A stretch of DNA of 64,000 nucleotides from an uncultured SAR86 cluster bacterium (GTDB lineage Bacteria > Pseudomonadota > Gammaproteobacteria > Magnimaribacterales > D2472), in contig CAJIYI010000001.1 of assembly GCA_905181595.1 (NCBI GenBank), positions 339,938 to 403,937 of the forward strand, given 5' to 3'. Below are positions 32,970 through 42,929 of this stretch, piece after piece (position 1 is the stretch's first letter; every line of letters starts with the position of its first letter). Both the position numbers and the translations under genes were made by a program. The notes beneath the pieces are model-generated. The model worked only from the letters and a program-made list of their open reading frames with translations. It was not told the origin of the DNA and did not search any database.

Positions 32970-34432
32970 TGGAAAGTATTGAAATATTAGCAGTTGTAGA
33001 ATCTGTTTCTAATGAGAAAGGGATTGAAGAAGGAATTATTTTTGGTGCATTGGAGACGGCTATTGCCACGGCTTCATTACGCCATTTTCATGAAGATGCA
33101 GAAATCACCGTATCGATTGATAGGGTTTCTGGCGAGTACTCGACTCATAGACATTGGATCGTATCAGAAGAGACCGTAGAAGATTTCCATAAAGAAACAC
33201 ATGTTACTGAGAATGATTCCAAGTTAAGCCTTGGAGATACCTATTCTTTAGACGTAGATAATGTAGTGTTTGGCAGAATCGAAGCTCAGGCAGCTCGTCA
33301 AGTTATGATGCAAAGGGTCAGAGAAGCCGAAAGAGACACTATTGTTGCAATGTTTACTTCTCAAAATAATTCTTTGATGAATGGAACTGTAAAGAGGGTT
33401 ACCAGAGATAATATTATAGTAGACATAGGCAATGATATCGAAGCAGTTCTGCCGAGAGATCAGCTGCTCCCAGGAGAGATCTATAAAATCAAAGATCGCA
33501 TGAGAGCAATACTACAAATTAAAGAAATTGAAGGCAGAGGCTCACAATTAATGCTTAGCAGAAGTTGTCCTGAAATGGTCACAGAGCTATTTAGAATAGA
33601 AGTTCCAGAAATTAATGAAGACATAATTGAAATTAGAGGGATAGCTAGGGATGCAGGCTCTAGATCTAAAATTACAGTTAAGACAAACGATGGTAGGATC
33701 GATCCAGTTGGTGCTTGCGTTGGAATGAGAGGCTCAAGAGTTCAATCTGTCTCTGGCGAACTTGGCAATGAAAGAATAGATATTATTATCTATGATGATA
33801 ATCCAGCTCAAATGGTTATCAATGCATTGGCTCCAGCTAAAGTCGAATCAATAGTCATGGACGAGGATTCAAGATCAATGGAATTAGCGGTTAATGAAGA
33901 GAACTTAGCGCTCGCAATTGGTTCTAGAGGTCAAAATATCCGCCTAGCTTCAAGATTAGTAGGCTGGGAATTAAATATTATTAGCAGCAATGAAGCAGAG
34001 GCAAAAGAAAGAGTTGTTGAGGCTGAGTTTCAAGCAAAACTTATGGATAATCTCAGCATCAATGAATCAGAAGCAGAGTCACTCATAAGAGGTGGATTTC
34101 TAAATTTTGATGATATAGCTTATGCAGAAGACTCCAAGCTATTAGGCGCACTAAAGCTGGAAGAATCTCGTGTAGAAGAGATCAAAGCTGCAGCAGCAGA
34201 TGCCGCATTAATGGAAGCGATGGGTGAGATTACCCAAGAGGAATCAAATCTAGAATCTTTAACCGAACTTGGTTTTAGTGAAGAAGAGGTTGATATCTTG
34301 GTATCTAAAGCGCTAAAAAGCATGGATGATATTGCAGAGCTAGCGGTAGATGAGTTACAAGATATTATTGAGATATCTGATAAAAAAGCTGCAGATATTA
34401 TTATGAAAGCTCGAGAAAGCTGGTTTAACTAA
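32969..34432 (+). CDS. nusA: Transcription termination/antitermination factor NusA
   Basis: S1/KH layout: DPVGACVGMRGSRVQSVSGELGNERIDII, LAIGSRGQNIRLASRLVGWELNI, C-terminal acidic repeats. Confidence 0.96.
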   Translation: MESIEILAVVESVSNEKGIEEGIIFGALETAIATASLRHFHEDAEITVSIDRVSGEYSTHRHWIVSEETVEDFHKETHVTENDSKLSLGDTYSLDVDNVVFGRIEAQAARQVMMQRVREAERDTIVAMFTSQNNSLMNGTVKRVTRDNIIVDIGNDIEAVLPRDQLLPGEIYKIKDRMRAILQIKEIEGRGSQLMLSRSCPEMVTELFRIEVPEINEDIIEIRGIARDAGSRSKITVKTNDGRIDPVGACVGMRGSRVQSVSGELGNERIDIIIYDDNPAQMVINALAPAKVESIVMDEDSRSMELAVNEENLALAIGSRGQNIRLASRLVGWELNIISSNEAEAKERVVEAEFQAKLMDNLSINESEAESLIRGGFLNFDDIAYAEDSKLLGALKLEESRVEEIKAAAADAALMEAMGEITQEESNLESLTELGFSEEEVDILVSKALKSMDDIAELAVDELQDIIEISDKKAADIIMKARESWFN

Positions 34433-34446
34433 AACAGGACAGTACA

Positions 34447-36747
34447 TTGGCATTAACAGTTAAAGATTTTGCGAAAGTCTTAAAGATCAAGGATGAAGCT
34501 CTATTAGAGAGAATGAAGGCAGCTGGCCTTCCTCATGTGAAAGCATCGGATGAAATTACTCCGGCTGATAAATTGGCTATTTTAAAATCTTTGAAAGATC
34601 GAAAGGGAGGCGGAGCTCAGGCTGTTACCTCATCTTCTAGTAGCGGAGGTGTTACCGTTAAATCAAAAGGGACAGTGTCTCAGCCAACGAATGCTGCACC
34701 GACTCAATCTGATGGACTGACCGATAATATTGAAGCAAAAAGACAAGCAGCAGCTGAAAATCTAAAAGAGCAGCAGCAAAAACGAGAAGACCAGATTAAA
34801 GAAGCAATTCGTTTAAAACAAGAGCAACAACAAGCAGCCAAAAAAACTCAACAAAAATTTCAGACTCCAACAAAAGCTCAGCCAAGAGTAAATGTTAAAG
34901 ATCAGCTTTCTAGGGCAGCTAACGAATACTCACGAAGAGAGAAAAGCTTTAATGATGATTCCGAGCATCAATTTGCGAAGCCGGTTGAATTTATTCAAAG
35001 AGATATAGAGATACCTGAGATGATTCAGGTTGGAGAGCTTGCGAAGCTTATGACAATTAAAGGGGGAGAGATCGTTAAGACCTTAATGAGCTTAGGTGTT
35101 GCTGCCACTATTAATGATTCAATTGACCAAGAGACAGGTATCTTGGTTGTAGAGGAGCTTGGGCATAATGGTATTGCTTTCAATGATTCTTCAGTTGAAG
35201 ATGAAATTCTTGGAAATATTACTTACTCAGATACTCCCAAGACAAGAGCACCAGTGATCACAGTAATGGGTCATGTAGATCATGGAAAAACAACTTTACT
35301 TGATTTTATAAGAAAAACTAAGGTTGTTGATGGCGAGGCTGGCGGAATAACCCAACACATAGGCGCTTATCAAGTTCCAGTGGGTGATGCGGTAATAACG
35401 TTTATAGATACGCCTGGCCACGCGGCTTTTTCATCCATGAGAGCAAGAGGAGCTAATACTACCGATGTAGTAATTTTAGTTGTTGCTGCAAATGATGGAG
35501 TGATGCCTCAAACAGAAGAAGCTATTAATCATGCAAAAGCAGCAGGAGTTTCAATTGTTGTTGCTATCAATAAGATGGACTTACAAGGTGCAGATGTAGA
35601 AAGAATCAAAGGCGATCTAGCGGCTAAGGACTTAACACCAGAAGACTGGGGTGGCAATATTCAGATGATTCCGGTGTCTGCTTTAAAAGGAGATGGCGTT
35701 GATAAGCTCTTAGAAGCCGTTGTCTTAGAATCAGAGTTATTAGAGCTTAAGGCTCATCATGAAGGACAGGCGCAAGGAGTAGTCATTGAATCAGAACTAG
35801 ATAAATTTAGAGGCCCAGTTGCCACTCTATTAATTCAAAGTGGAACTTTAAAGCTTGGAGATATGGTTGTATGTGGAGCTTCAACTGGAAAAGTTAAAAG
35901 CATTATAGGGTCTGATGCATCAAAGCTTAAAACAGCTGAACCATCATTTGCAGTTGAAATATTAGGCTTAAATAGTGTTCCTAATGCTGGCGAAACTTTT
36001 CAGGTTGTTAAAAATGATAAAGAAGCTCGAGAAATTGCAGAATTCAGAGAGAATAAGCTTAAAGATAGAAAAGTTTTAAAGCAAAGAGATGAAAGTCTTG
36101 GAAACATTTTTGAATCCATGGGTCAATCCAATAAAAAAATTCTTAATGTCATTTTAAAATCAGATGTTGCAGGTACTTCAGAAGCTATTGTTGCAGCATT
36201 GAATGACATAGGTAATATTGATGCATCCATTAAGGTTGTCGCATCTGGTGTTGGTGGCATCACCGAATCTGATGTTAATCTTGCGGTTGCAACTGAATCA
36301 ATGATTTTGGGTTTCAATGTTCGATCTGACAACGCCGCTAAAAAAATTGTAGAAAGTGAAGAAATAATTTTGTCTTACCACAGTATTATTTACGAGCTCA
36401 TTGATGAGGTGAAGGCTCGTCTTAGTGGATTGCTTGATCCTATAATTAGAGAAGAAATTCTTGGAACTGCTGAGGTGCTAGAGGTATTTACTTCTCCAAA
36501 ATTTGGACAAGTTGCTGGATCCATGGTGATTGACGGGTCAATTCTTATAAATAAACCTGTTCGCGTTCTTAGGGATGACGTGGTAATTCATCAAGGTGAA
36601 TTAGATTCATTGAGAAGATTTAAAGATGATGTCAGTGAAGTAAAAAGTGGAACAGAGTGTGGAATAGGAATTAAAAATTACAAGGATATTCGTGCCGGTG
36701 ATAAGGTTGAAGTCTTTGACAGGAAAGAAGAAGCTCAAACTATCTGA
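34447..36747 (+). CDS. infB: Translation initiation factor IF-2 (TTG start)
   Basis: VTVMGHVDHGKTTLLDFIRKT, DTPGHAAFSSMRARGA, INKMD. Confidence 0.96.
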   Translation: MALTVKDFAKVLKIKDEALLERMKAAGLPHVKASDEITPADKLAILKSLKDRKGGGAQAVTSSSSSGGVTVKSKGTVSQPTNAAPTQSDGLTDNIEAKRQAAAENLKEQQQKREDQIKEAIRLKQEQQQAAKKTQQKFQTPTKAQPRVNVKDQLSRAANEYSRREKSFNDDSEHQFAKPVEFIQRDIEIPEMIQVGELAKLMTIKGGEIVKTLMSLGVAATINDSIDQETGILVVEELGHNGIAFNDSSVEDEILGNITYSDTPKTRAPVITVMGHVDHGKTTLLDFIRKTKVVDGEAGGITQHIGAYQVPVGDAVITFIDTPGHAAFSSMRARGANTTDVVILVVAANDGVMPQTEEAINHAKAAGVSIVVAINKMDLQGADVERIKGDLAAKDLTPEDWGGNIQMIPVSALKGDGVDKLLEAVVLESELLELKAHHEGQAQGVVIESELDKFRGPVATLLIQSGTLKLGDMVVCGASTGKVKSIIGSDASKLKTAEPSFAVEILGLNSVPNAGETFQVVKNDKEAREIAEFRENKLKDRKVLKQRDESLGNIFESMGQSNKKILNVILKSDVAGTSEAIVAALNDIGNIDASIKVVASGVGGITESDVNLAVATESMILGFNVRSDNAAKKIVESEEIILSYHSIIYELIDEVKARLSGLLDPIIREEILGTAEVLEVFTSPKFGQVAGSMVIDGSILINKPVRVLRDDVVIHQGELDSLRRFKDDVSEVKSGTECGIGIKNYKDIRAGDKVEVFDRKEEAQTI

Positions 36748-36751
36748 CTAC

Positions 36752-37093
36752 ATGTCATCATCCAGAATTCCAAAAGTAGAAGATTTTTTAAAGAAAGAGA
36801 TCTCTCAAATTATTTCAGCACAAGTCCAGGACCAGCGATTCAAACTCCTAAATATAGTAGATGTGAAAGCGTCAGCTGACCTTGGGGTTGCAACCGTTTT
36901 TTTTACCATCATTAATGGAGATAAAAGCCAAGCTCCTGAAAAGAAATCATTAGATAAGTTTGCCTCTATGATTCGATCTAAGTTGTCGAAGTTCATGAAA
37001 ATTAGAAGAGTTCCAAAACTAATTTTTAAATATGATGAAAGTTTAGAGAGATATAATAATATTGATTCAATTTTAAATTCCCTAAGTGACTAA
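36752..37093 (+). CDS. rbfA: Ribosome-binding factor A
   Basis: MSSSRIPKVEDFLKKEISQII, IRRVPKLIFKYDESLE; start at 36752. Confidence 0.9.
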   Translation: MSSSRIPKVEDFLKKEISQIISAQVQDQRFKLLNIVDVKASADLGVATVFFTIINGDKSQAPEKKSLDKFASMIRSKLSKFMKIRRVPKLIFKYDESLERYNNIDSILNSLSD

Positions 37094-37928
37094 CGGATTT
37101 TTATTAGTAGATAAGGAGTCGGGAGTTACCTCATCCAGGGTTGTTCAGGCCGTTAAAAAAAAGTTTCAGTTTAAAAAGGTTGGTCATCTTGGCACATTGG
37201 ATCCCATGGCAACTGGATTATTAATTCTTGCAATTAATCGTGGAACCAAATTCTCCTCTTTATTGCTAGAAAGCCACAAATCTTATGCAGCAGAAGTCAC
37301 TCTTGGAGTGCAGACAGATACTGACGATGCTGAGGGAGAGCAAATAGTTGCCAGGCCAATTACTTGTAGCAAGGAAGAGGCAAATCAAATGCTTTTATCT
37401 TTTTTGGGTAAAAGCAAGCAGAACCCACCAACATACTCTGCACTTAAGGTTCATGGAAAGCCTATGTATAAATATGCTCGTGAAGGCATAAAAGTAGAGA
37501 AAGCTCCCAGGGATATAGAAATTAAAACCATAGAAAATATTTCTATTAATTTGCCAAGTATCTCATTTGAGGTAAGTTGCTCAAAAGGGACATATATTCG
37601 CTCCATTGCGCGAGATCTTGGTGAATTACTAGGATGCGGAGGACACTTATCTGCTCTAAAAAGACTAACCCAACAAGACTTTTTATTAAAAGATGCAAAA
37701 ACAATAGATGAAATTAATGAACAGGATATCATTCCTCTTGAGCAGGCTTTCAATCATCTAGGTTCAGTACATATTTCCGAAGAGCAATTAAAGAAATTCA
37801 TGAATGGCTCTGCAATTGATTTAAGCCTTTCCGAGAACAGCCTTTTAAGAGTATATAATTCTGAAAATGTATTCATCGCATTAGGCAGAAATTCTTCAGA
37901 AGGATTTAAGCATGAATACCTTGTTTAA
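37086..37928 (+). CDS. truB: tRNA pseudouridine(55) synthase
   Basis: GFLLVDKESGVTSSRVV, KVGHLGTLDPMATGLL. Confidence 0.95.
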   Translation: MTNGFLLVDKESGVTSSRVVQAVKKKFQFKKVGHLGTLDPMATGLLILAINRGTKFSSLLLESHKSYAAEVTLGVQTDTDDAEGEQIVARPITCSKEEANQMLLSFLGKSKQNPPTYSALKVHGKPMYKYAREGIKVEKAPRDIEIKTIENISINLPSISFEVSCSKGTYIRSIARDLGELLGCGGHLSALKRLTQQDFLLKDAKTIDEINEQDIIPLEQAFNHLGSVHISEEQLKKFMNGSAIDLSLSENSLLRVYNSENVFIALGRNSSEGFKHEYLV

Positions 37929-38016
37929 AAGGGTAATTAGTAATAAGCTACAGCATCTCAGACTTTAGATATGCAAGGTTTGGGTAATTTTTAGAGCATA
38001 TCCAAGGAGAAAAAAC

Positions 38017-38286
38017 ATGGCTTTACTAAAAGAAGAAAAGAATAAAATTGTTAAAGAATTCCAGAACAGCGATGCTGATACTGGTTCCTCAGAAGTACAA
38101 ATTGCACTTTTAACGGAAAATATCAACAAACTCCAATCTCATTTTAAAATTCATAAAAAAGATCACCATTCTAGAACAGGCCTCATTAGAATGGTTAACT
38201 TAAGACGAAAACTATTAGCTTATCTAAAAAGAAAAAATCTAGAAAGTTATCAAGAAATAATTAAATCTCTTAAATTAAGAGGATAA
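38017..38286 (+). CDS. rpsO: Ribosomal protein uS15
   Basis: [51 protein letters not shown]. Confidence 0.97.
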   Translation: MALLKEEKNKIVKEFQNSDADTGSSEVQIALLTENINKLQSHFKIHKKDHHSRTGLIRMVNLRRKLLAYLKRKNLESYQEIIKSLKLRG

Positions 38287-38299
38287 ACAAAGGAAAATC

Positions 38300-40390
38300 G
38301 TGGAAGAAAATACATTAAACACTCAGTCCGTAGAGTTTGAATACGGAAATAAAACTGTAAAAATTGAAACTGGTAAAGTTGCTAGACAGGCTACATCGAG
38401 CATCATAGTAACTATAGATAATCTTGTGTTGTTAACAACAATGGTTGCAAGAAAGGAAGCTGATCCAAGGAAAGACTTCTTTCCACTGGCTGTTTTCTAT
38501 CAAGAAAAATTTTATGCTGCGGGCAAAATTCCTGGCGGCTATTTTAAAAGAGAAGCTCGACCTACAGAGCAAGAAACTTTAACTTCAAGACTTATTGATA
38601 GACCAATAAGACCTTTATTTCCTGAAGATTTTAAGAATGAGGTTCAGATTTTTTGTACAGTATTATCAGCTGATAAAAATATCAATCCAGATATAGCATC
38701 TTTAATTGGAGCTTCGGCAGCTCTTTCTATTTCAGGTGTCCCATTTCAAGGGCCTCTTGGAGCAGCCAGAGTCGGATTTATTGATAGTAACTTTGTGCTA
38801 AACCCATCACCAGCAGAGCTTGAAAATTCTATGCTGGATATGGTTGTAGCGGGAACAGAGGATGCTGTTTTGATGGTTGAATCTGAAGCAAACGAATTAA
38901 GCGAAGATATTATGTTGGGCTCAGTGCTTTTTGGGCATCAAGAGATGCAAAAAGTCATTAAAGCTTGCTCAGAACTTCGAGCAAAGGTTAATCCTACTCC
39001 TTGGGAATTCTCTGAAGACACAGTCACAGCAGAGTTTACATCCAATGTAGCAGAATCTTTTACAACTGAAATTGCTGCTGCATTTAAAGTAGCAGACAAA
39101 GCAGAGAGAGGAGATGCTCTTCATGCGATTAAAGATCAAATTTCTGAAAAGTATGGTGCTGATTTAGATGACCTGGAAAAAGGCAAGCTAATGAATGCTT
39201 TTAAAGCTGTAGAAAAAGATGTTGTTAGAAAAAGTATTCTTGCGAATGAACCTAGAATAGATGGTAGAGATCGCGATACTGTTAGATCTATTTTTGTTGA
39301 AACAGGAGTTCTTCCTAGCGCTCATGGTTCTTCTCTTTTCACTAGAGGTGAAACTCAAGCATTAGTAGTGGCAACCCTTGGCTCAACTCGAGATGCACAA
39401 AGAATAGAAAGTTTAAATGGTGAGCAGCACAATCAGTTTATGCTGCATTATAACTTTCCTGCATACAGTGTTGGTGAAATTGGTATGCCTCTTGGACCAA
39501 AGAGACGAGAAATTGGCCATGGAAATCTAGCTAAAAGAGCTATCAAAGCAGTCCTGCCTGACTCTGAAGAGTTTGGTTATACTTTGAGAGTGGTATCAGA
39601 AATCACTGAATCTAATGGCTCAAGCTCCATGGCTTCAGTTTGCGGAACTTCATTATCATTAATGGATGCTGGCGTACCAATCACAAATCCAGTTGCCGGA
39701 ATAGCAATGGGACTGATTAAAGAAGAAGATAATTTTGCTGTGCTAACAGATATATTGGGAGATGAAGATCATCTTGGCGACATGGACTTTAAAGTTGCAG
39801 GAACAAAAGATGGTGTTACCGCTTTGCAAATGGATATTAAAGTGCAAGGAATCACTGCAGATATTATGGAGTCAGCTCTAGAAAAAGCAAAAAATGCAAG
39901 ATTACATATCCTTGAGAAAATGAATGCCGTTATTTCTGGGCCAAAAGAATTATCTGATAGTACCCCAGCAATGAAGAAGATCACTGTGCACCAAGATAAG
40001 ATTAAAGAAATCATTGGTAAGGGCGGCGCTGTAATTAAAGGTATGCAGGCTGATACTGGTGCATCTGTTGATGTTAATGATGACGGTGTTGTTACTATTT
40101 TTGGTGAAACTCAATCTATTATGCTAGCAGCATTAGAGATTATAGAAGGTATTATCGAAGATCCTGAGCTTGATAAAATTTATGAAGGCAAAGTAGTTAA
40201 AATTGTAGATTTTGGCGCTTTTGTTAACATTCTCCCTGGTAAGGATGGACTACTTCACGTTTCAGAAATTTCTTCAGAGAGAGTGGAGAATGTTTCAGAT
40301 GTTCTCACTGAAGGCGATATTATCAAAGTAAAACTAATTGGCTTTGACAGAGGAAAAATGAAGCTTTCTAAAAAAGCAATCGAAGAATAG
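38300..40390 (+). CDS. pnp: Polyribonucleotide nucleotidyltransferase (GTG start)
   Basis: Two RNase PH domains, C-terminal KH (IIGKGGAVIKGMQADTGASVDV) and S1. Confidence 0.96.
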   Translation: MEENTLNTQSVEFEYGNKTVKIETGKVARQATSSIIVTIDNLVLLTTMVARKEADPRKDFFPLAVFYQEKFYAAGKIPGGYFKREARPTEQETLTSRLIDRPIRPLFPEDFKNEVQIFCTVLSADKNINPDIASLIGASAALSISGVPFQGPLGAARVGFIDSNFVLNPSPAELENSMLDMVVAGTEDAVLMVESEANELSEDIMLGSVLFGHQEMQKVIKACSELRAKVNPTPWEFSEDTVTAEFTSNVAESFTTEIAAAFKVADKAERGDALHAIKDQISEKYGADLDDLEKGKLMNAFKAVEKDVVRKSILANEPRIDGRDRDTVRSIFVETGVLPSAHGSSLFTRGETQALVVATLGSTRDAQRIESLNGEQHNQFMLHYNFPAYSVGEIGMPLGPKRREIGHGNLAKRAIKAVLPDSEEFGYTLRVVSEITESNGSSSMASVCGTSLSLMDAGVPITNPVAGIAMGLIKEEDNFAVLTDILGDEDHLGDMDFKVAGTKDGVTALQMDIKVQGITADIMESALEKAKNARLHILEKMNAVISGPKELSDSTPAMKKITVHQDKIKEIIGKGGAVIKGMQADTGASVDVNDDGVVTIFGETQSIMLAALEIIEGIIEDPELDKIYEGKVVKIVDFGAFVNILPGKDGLLHVSEISSERVENVSDVLTEGDIIKVKLIGFDRGKMKLSKKAIEE

Positions 40391-40413
40391 TCATCATTTC
40401 AGTGAATAATCAC

Positions 40414-40452
40414 AAATAGTGATGATGAATAATTTCATTATCACTATTTTTT
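40414..40452 (+). terminator. Intrinsic terminator after pnp
   Basis: AAATAGTGATGATGAA-TAAT-TTCATTATCACTATTT then TTT; one wobble in 16 bp. Confidence 0.75.
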
Positions 40453-40555
40453 ATAAAGTCAAGTAAAGCAATTTTAATTATTACATAAACTTGCATCCTG
40501 CATCTCAAATATGGTTTTATAGTTAAGTTAACACCATAAACCATAGGGGGAAATT

Positions 40556-40780
40556 ATGGATAATGCATGGAGAATGATAAACGACCTAGTTAGTAATTTA
40601 ACTAGTGTTATAACTGGTCTCTTAGGACTTGGTATCGTAGGAGCTTTAGCTTTTGGCGATATGTCAGTAGTTGGACTTGATGTGATAACTCACGTAACCG
40701 ATCTAGTTAGCTCATTAGCTAGTAGCGGAGTAGTGGGCCTTCTAGTTCTTGCCGTTCTAATGGCTTTAGTTAATAGATAA
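40556..40780 (+). CDS. Small hydrophobic protein A (74 aa), unknown
   Basis: Strong SD-like AGGGGG 6 nt before ATG; two hydrophobic segments; flanked by terminators. Confidence 0.7.
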   Translation: MDNAWRMINDLVSNLTSVITGLLGLGIVGALAFGDMSVVGLDVITHVTDLVSSLASSGVVGLLVLAVLMALVNR

Positions 40781-40797
40781 GTTTAACTTAACTATTT

Positions 40798-40830
40798 GTT
40801 AAGAGGGGCGAAAGCCCTTCTTAACTTTTT
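40798..40830 (+). terminator. Strong intrinsic terminator after small protein A
   Basis: GTTAAGAGGGGC-GAAA-GCCCTTCTTAAC-TTTTT; 12-bp stem with one wobble, GNRA loop. Confidence 0.9.
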
Positions 40831-40838
40831 ATAATATT

Positions 40839-41072
40839 ATGAATTTTGATTTTTCACTCGAAGGACTAACTAATCTCTTAAATAAATTAACCAGGCTACT
40901 CGTGCCATTTGTAGCAGTTTCATTACTGCTTGGTATTATCTTTGGAACATCAACTCCTTTTGTTGGAGATGTATACAAGAATGTAGCTGATATTCTAAAT
41001 ATGCTTGGAGAGGATGCTCTTCTTGCCTTAGTCTCGTTGATTATTATTTTTATATATCTAAGAAAAGAATAG
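40839..41072 (+). CDS. Small hydrophobic protein B (77 aa), paralogous-looking to A
   Basis: Shares layout FG(D/T)..(V)(V)G.DV...V.D....L then terminal TM and basic end with protein A; no clear SD. Confidence 0.55.
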   Translation: MNFDFSLEGLTNLLNKLTRLLVPFVAVSLLLGIIFGTSTPFVGDVYKNVADILNMLGEDALLALVSLIIIFIYLRKE

Positions 41073-41152
41073 ATTTAGTTTTTTGAGAACGCCCAAAGAG
41101 ATATCTTCTCTATGGATTTTTTTCTTTATAATTCCTGAGACATCATAAGTGA

Positions 41153-41229
41153 TGGTGGCTATGGGTGGAATTGAACCACCGACCCCAGCGTTATGAGTGC
41201 TGTGCTCTAACCGTCTGAGCTACATAGCC
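41153..41229 (-). tRNA. tRNA-Met(CAT), elongator
   Basis: Reverse complement GGCTATGTAGCTCAGACGGTTAGAGCACAGCACTCATAACGCTGGGGTCGGTGGTTCAATTCCACCCATAGCCACCA. Confidence 0.96.
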
Positions 41230-41263
41230 AAGTTTGAGAATGATAAAGAACTCAAATTATATG

Positions 41264-42349
41264 TCAAACGTTAAATTTAAAGTGAATTACATCACCATCT
41301 TGAACGGTATATTCTTTTCCTTCCAATCTAAGCTTGCCATCTCTTTTGGCCCCAGCCTCTCCCTCACAAGCAATAAAATCATCAAATGATATTATCTCAG
41401 CTTTAATAAAACCTCTCTCAAAATCTGTATGAATAACTCCGGCCGCTTGAGGAGCTAAAGAATTTTTATGAATGGTCCAGGCTCTAGATTCTTCTGGTCC
41501 TGAGGTGAAATATGTTTCAAGGTTTAACAGTTTATAACCAGCTAAAATAATTTTATTTAAAACTGGCTCATCCATTCCCAGTAATTCCAAGTACTCACGT
41601 TGCTCTTCTTCTTCTAAGTTAGCTAATTCATGCTCTATCTTAACTACAGCAGGAATAATGCTTACAGAGTTAGCTTCTGCATAATTTTGCAGATCTTCTA
41701 ATTTATTTTTTGATTGATCGTCTGATAAATTTGCAATTAGTAGCATTGGTTTTGTAGAGAGTAGATTTAAGCTCTGAATAAATTCTTTTTCTTCATTATC
41801 AAAGCTAGATAAATTTGGAAGAGCGCCACTCTCCATCATCTTTTTTAATGAATGTATGATTCCTTGATCCTTTTGAGCTTGAACATCACCCGATCTAATT
41901 AATTTCTCTAATTTAAGCAATCGTTTATCTAGCACTTCAATATCAGCAAAGATTAATTCTAAATTTATTGTTTCTAGATCGCTGAGCGGCTCTACTTTTC
42001 CGTCTACATGAATCACATTCTCATCATCGAAACATCTAACCACATGGAGCAGGGCATTCATCTCCCTGATATTAGACAAGAATGCATTTCCAAGACCCTC
42101 TCCTTGAGATGCTCCCTTAACTAATCCAGCGATATCAACAAAACTCATTGTGGTTGGTATAACTTTTTTGGACTGAGCAATTTTATCGATCATTTGAAGT
42201 CTATTATCTGGAACATTCACAATCCCAAGATTAGGCTCAATAGTACAAAATGGAAAATTTTCAGCAGGTATGGCAGATTTGGTAATCGCATTAAACAGTG
42301 TAGATTTACCAACATTGGGCAAGCCAAGAATTCCACATTTAAAACCCAT
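41264..42349 (-). CDS. ychF: Ribosome-binding ATPase YchF
   Basis: GILGLPNVGKSTLFNAIT, IEPNLGIV, TGS domain at C-terminus. Confidence 0.97.
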   Translation of the reverse strand: MGFKCGILGLPNVGKSTLFNAITKSAIPAENFPFCTIEPNLGIVNVPDNRLQMIDKIAQSKKVIPTTMSFVDIAGLVKGASQGEGLGNAFLSNIREMNALLHVVRCFDDENVIHVDGKVEPLSDLETINLELIFADIEVLDKRLLKLEKLIRSGDVQAQKDQGIIHSLKKMMESGALPNLSSFDNEEKEFIQSLNLLSTKPMLLIANLSDDQSKNKLEDLQNYAEANSVSIIPAVVKIEHELANLEEEEQREYLELLGMDEPVLNKIILAGYKLLNLETYFTSGPEESRAWTIHKNSLAPQAAGVIHTDFERGFIKAEIISFDDFIACEGEAGAKRDGKLRLEGKEYTVQDGDVIHFKFNV

Positions 42350-42351
42350 AT

Positions 42352-42915
42352 TTACTCCGTATGTAGTCTCAGTTGCGCTTTTTCAATCTGAAGATCTGCT
42401 AAAAAATCTATAATATTCAGAAATTCAATATAACTATCATCTAACAATGCTTTTTCATTGGGCTTAAATTTCCCTAAAACCCAATTTGTTACATCTGCTT
42501 TATCACCTGGGTGACCTATACCAACTCTTAATCTAATAAAGTGGTTACCAACTAAGCTAATAATGCTTCTCAGGCCATTGTGGCCTCCGTGACCACCCTC
42601 AACTTTTAGTCTCAGTGTTCCAGCCGGAAGATCTAAGTCATCATGGATAACAATTGTATTAGGGAGCTCTAGAGAATTATTTCTAATAATTTTTTTTACA
42701 GACTGACCAGATTCATTGACATATAAATTTGGGAACCCCCACAATACTTTTTCATCAACAGACATTGCGATTGATGCATCTAATTTGTTTTTGATTGTGA
42801 GGTCTATTTGATTTTCTAGACAATACTGAATGACCCAATCTTTACCAATATTGTGCCTAGTTCCATTATATTTTTGACCAGGATTACCTAAGCCAAGAAT
42901 ACATATTTTAGGCAC
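42352..42915 (-). CDS. pth: Peptidyl-tRNA hydrolase
   Basis: LGLGNPGQKYNGTRHNIG, HDDLDLPAGTLRLKVEGGHGGHNGLRSI. Confidence 0.96.
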   Translation of the reverse strand: MPKICILGLGNPGQKYNGTRHNIGKDWVIQYCLENQIDLTIKNKLDASIAMSVDEKVLWGFPNLYVNESGQSVKKIIRNNSLELPNTIVIHDDLDLPAGTLRLKVEGGHGGHNGLRSIISLVGNHFIRLRVGIGHPGDKADVTNWVLGKFKPNEKALLDDSYIEFLNIIDFLADLQIEKAQLRLHTE

Positions 42916-42929
42916 AGGATCTGAGCACT

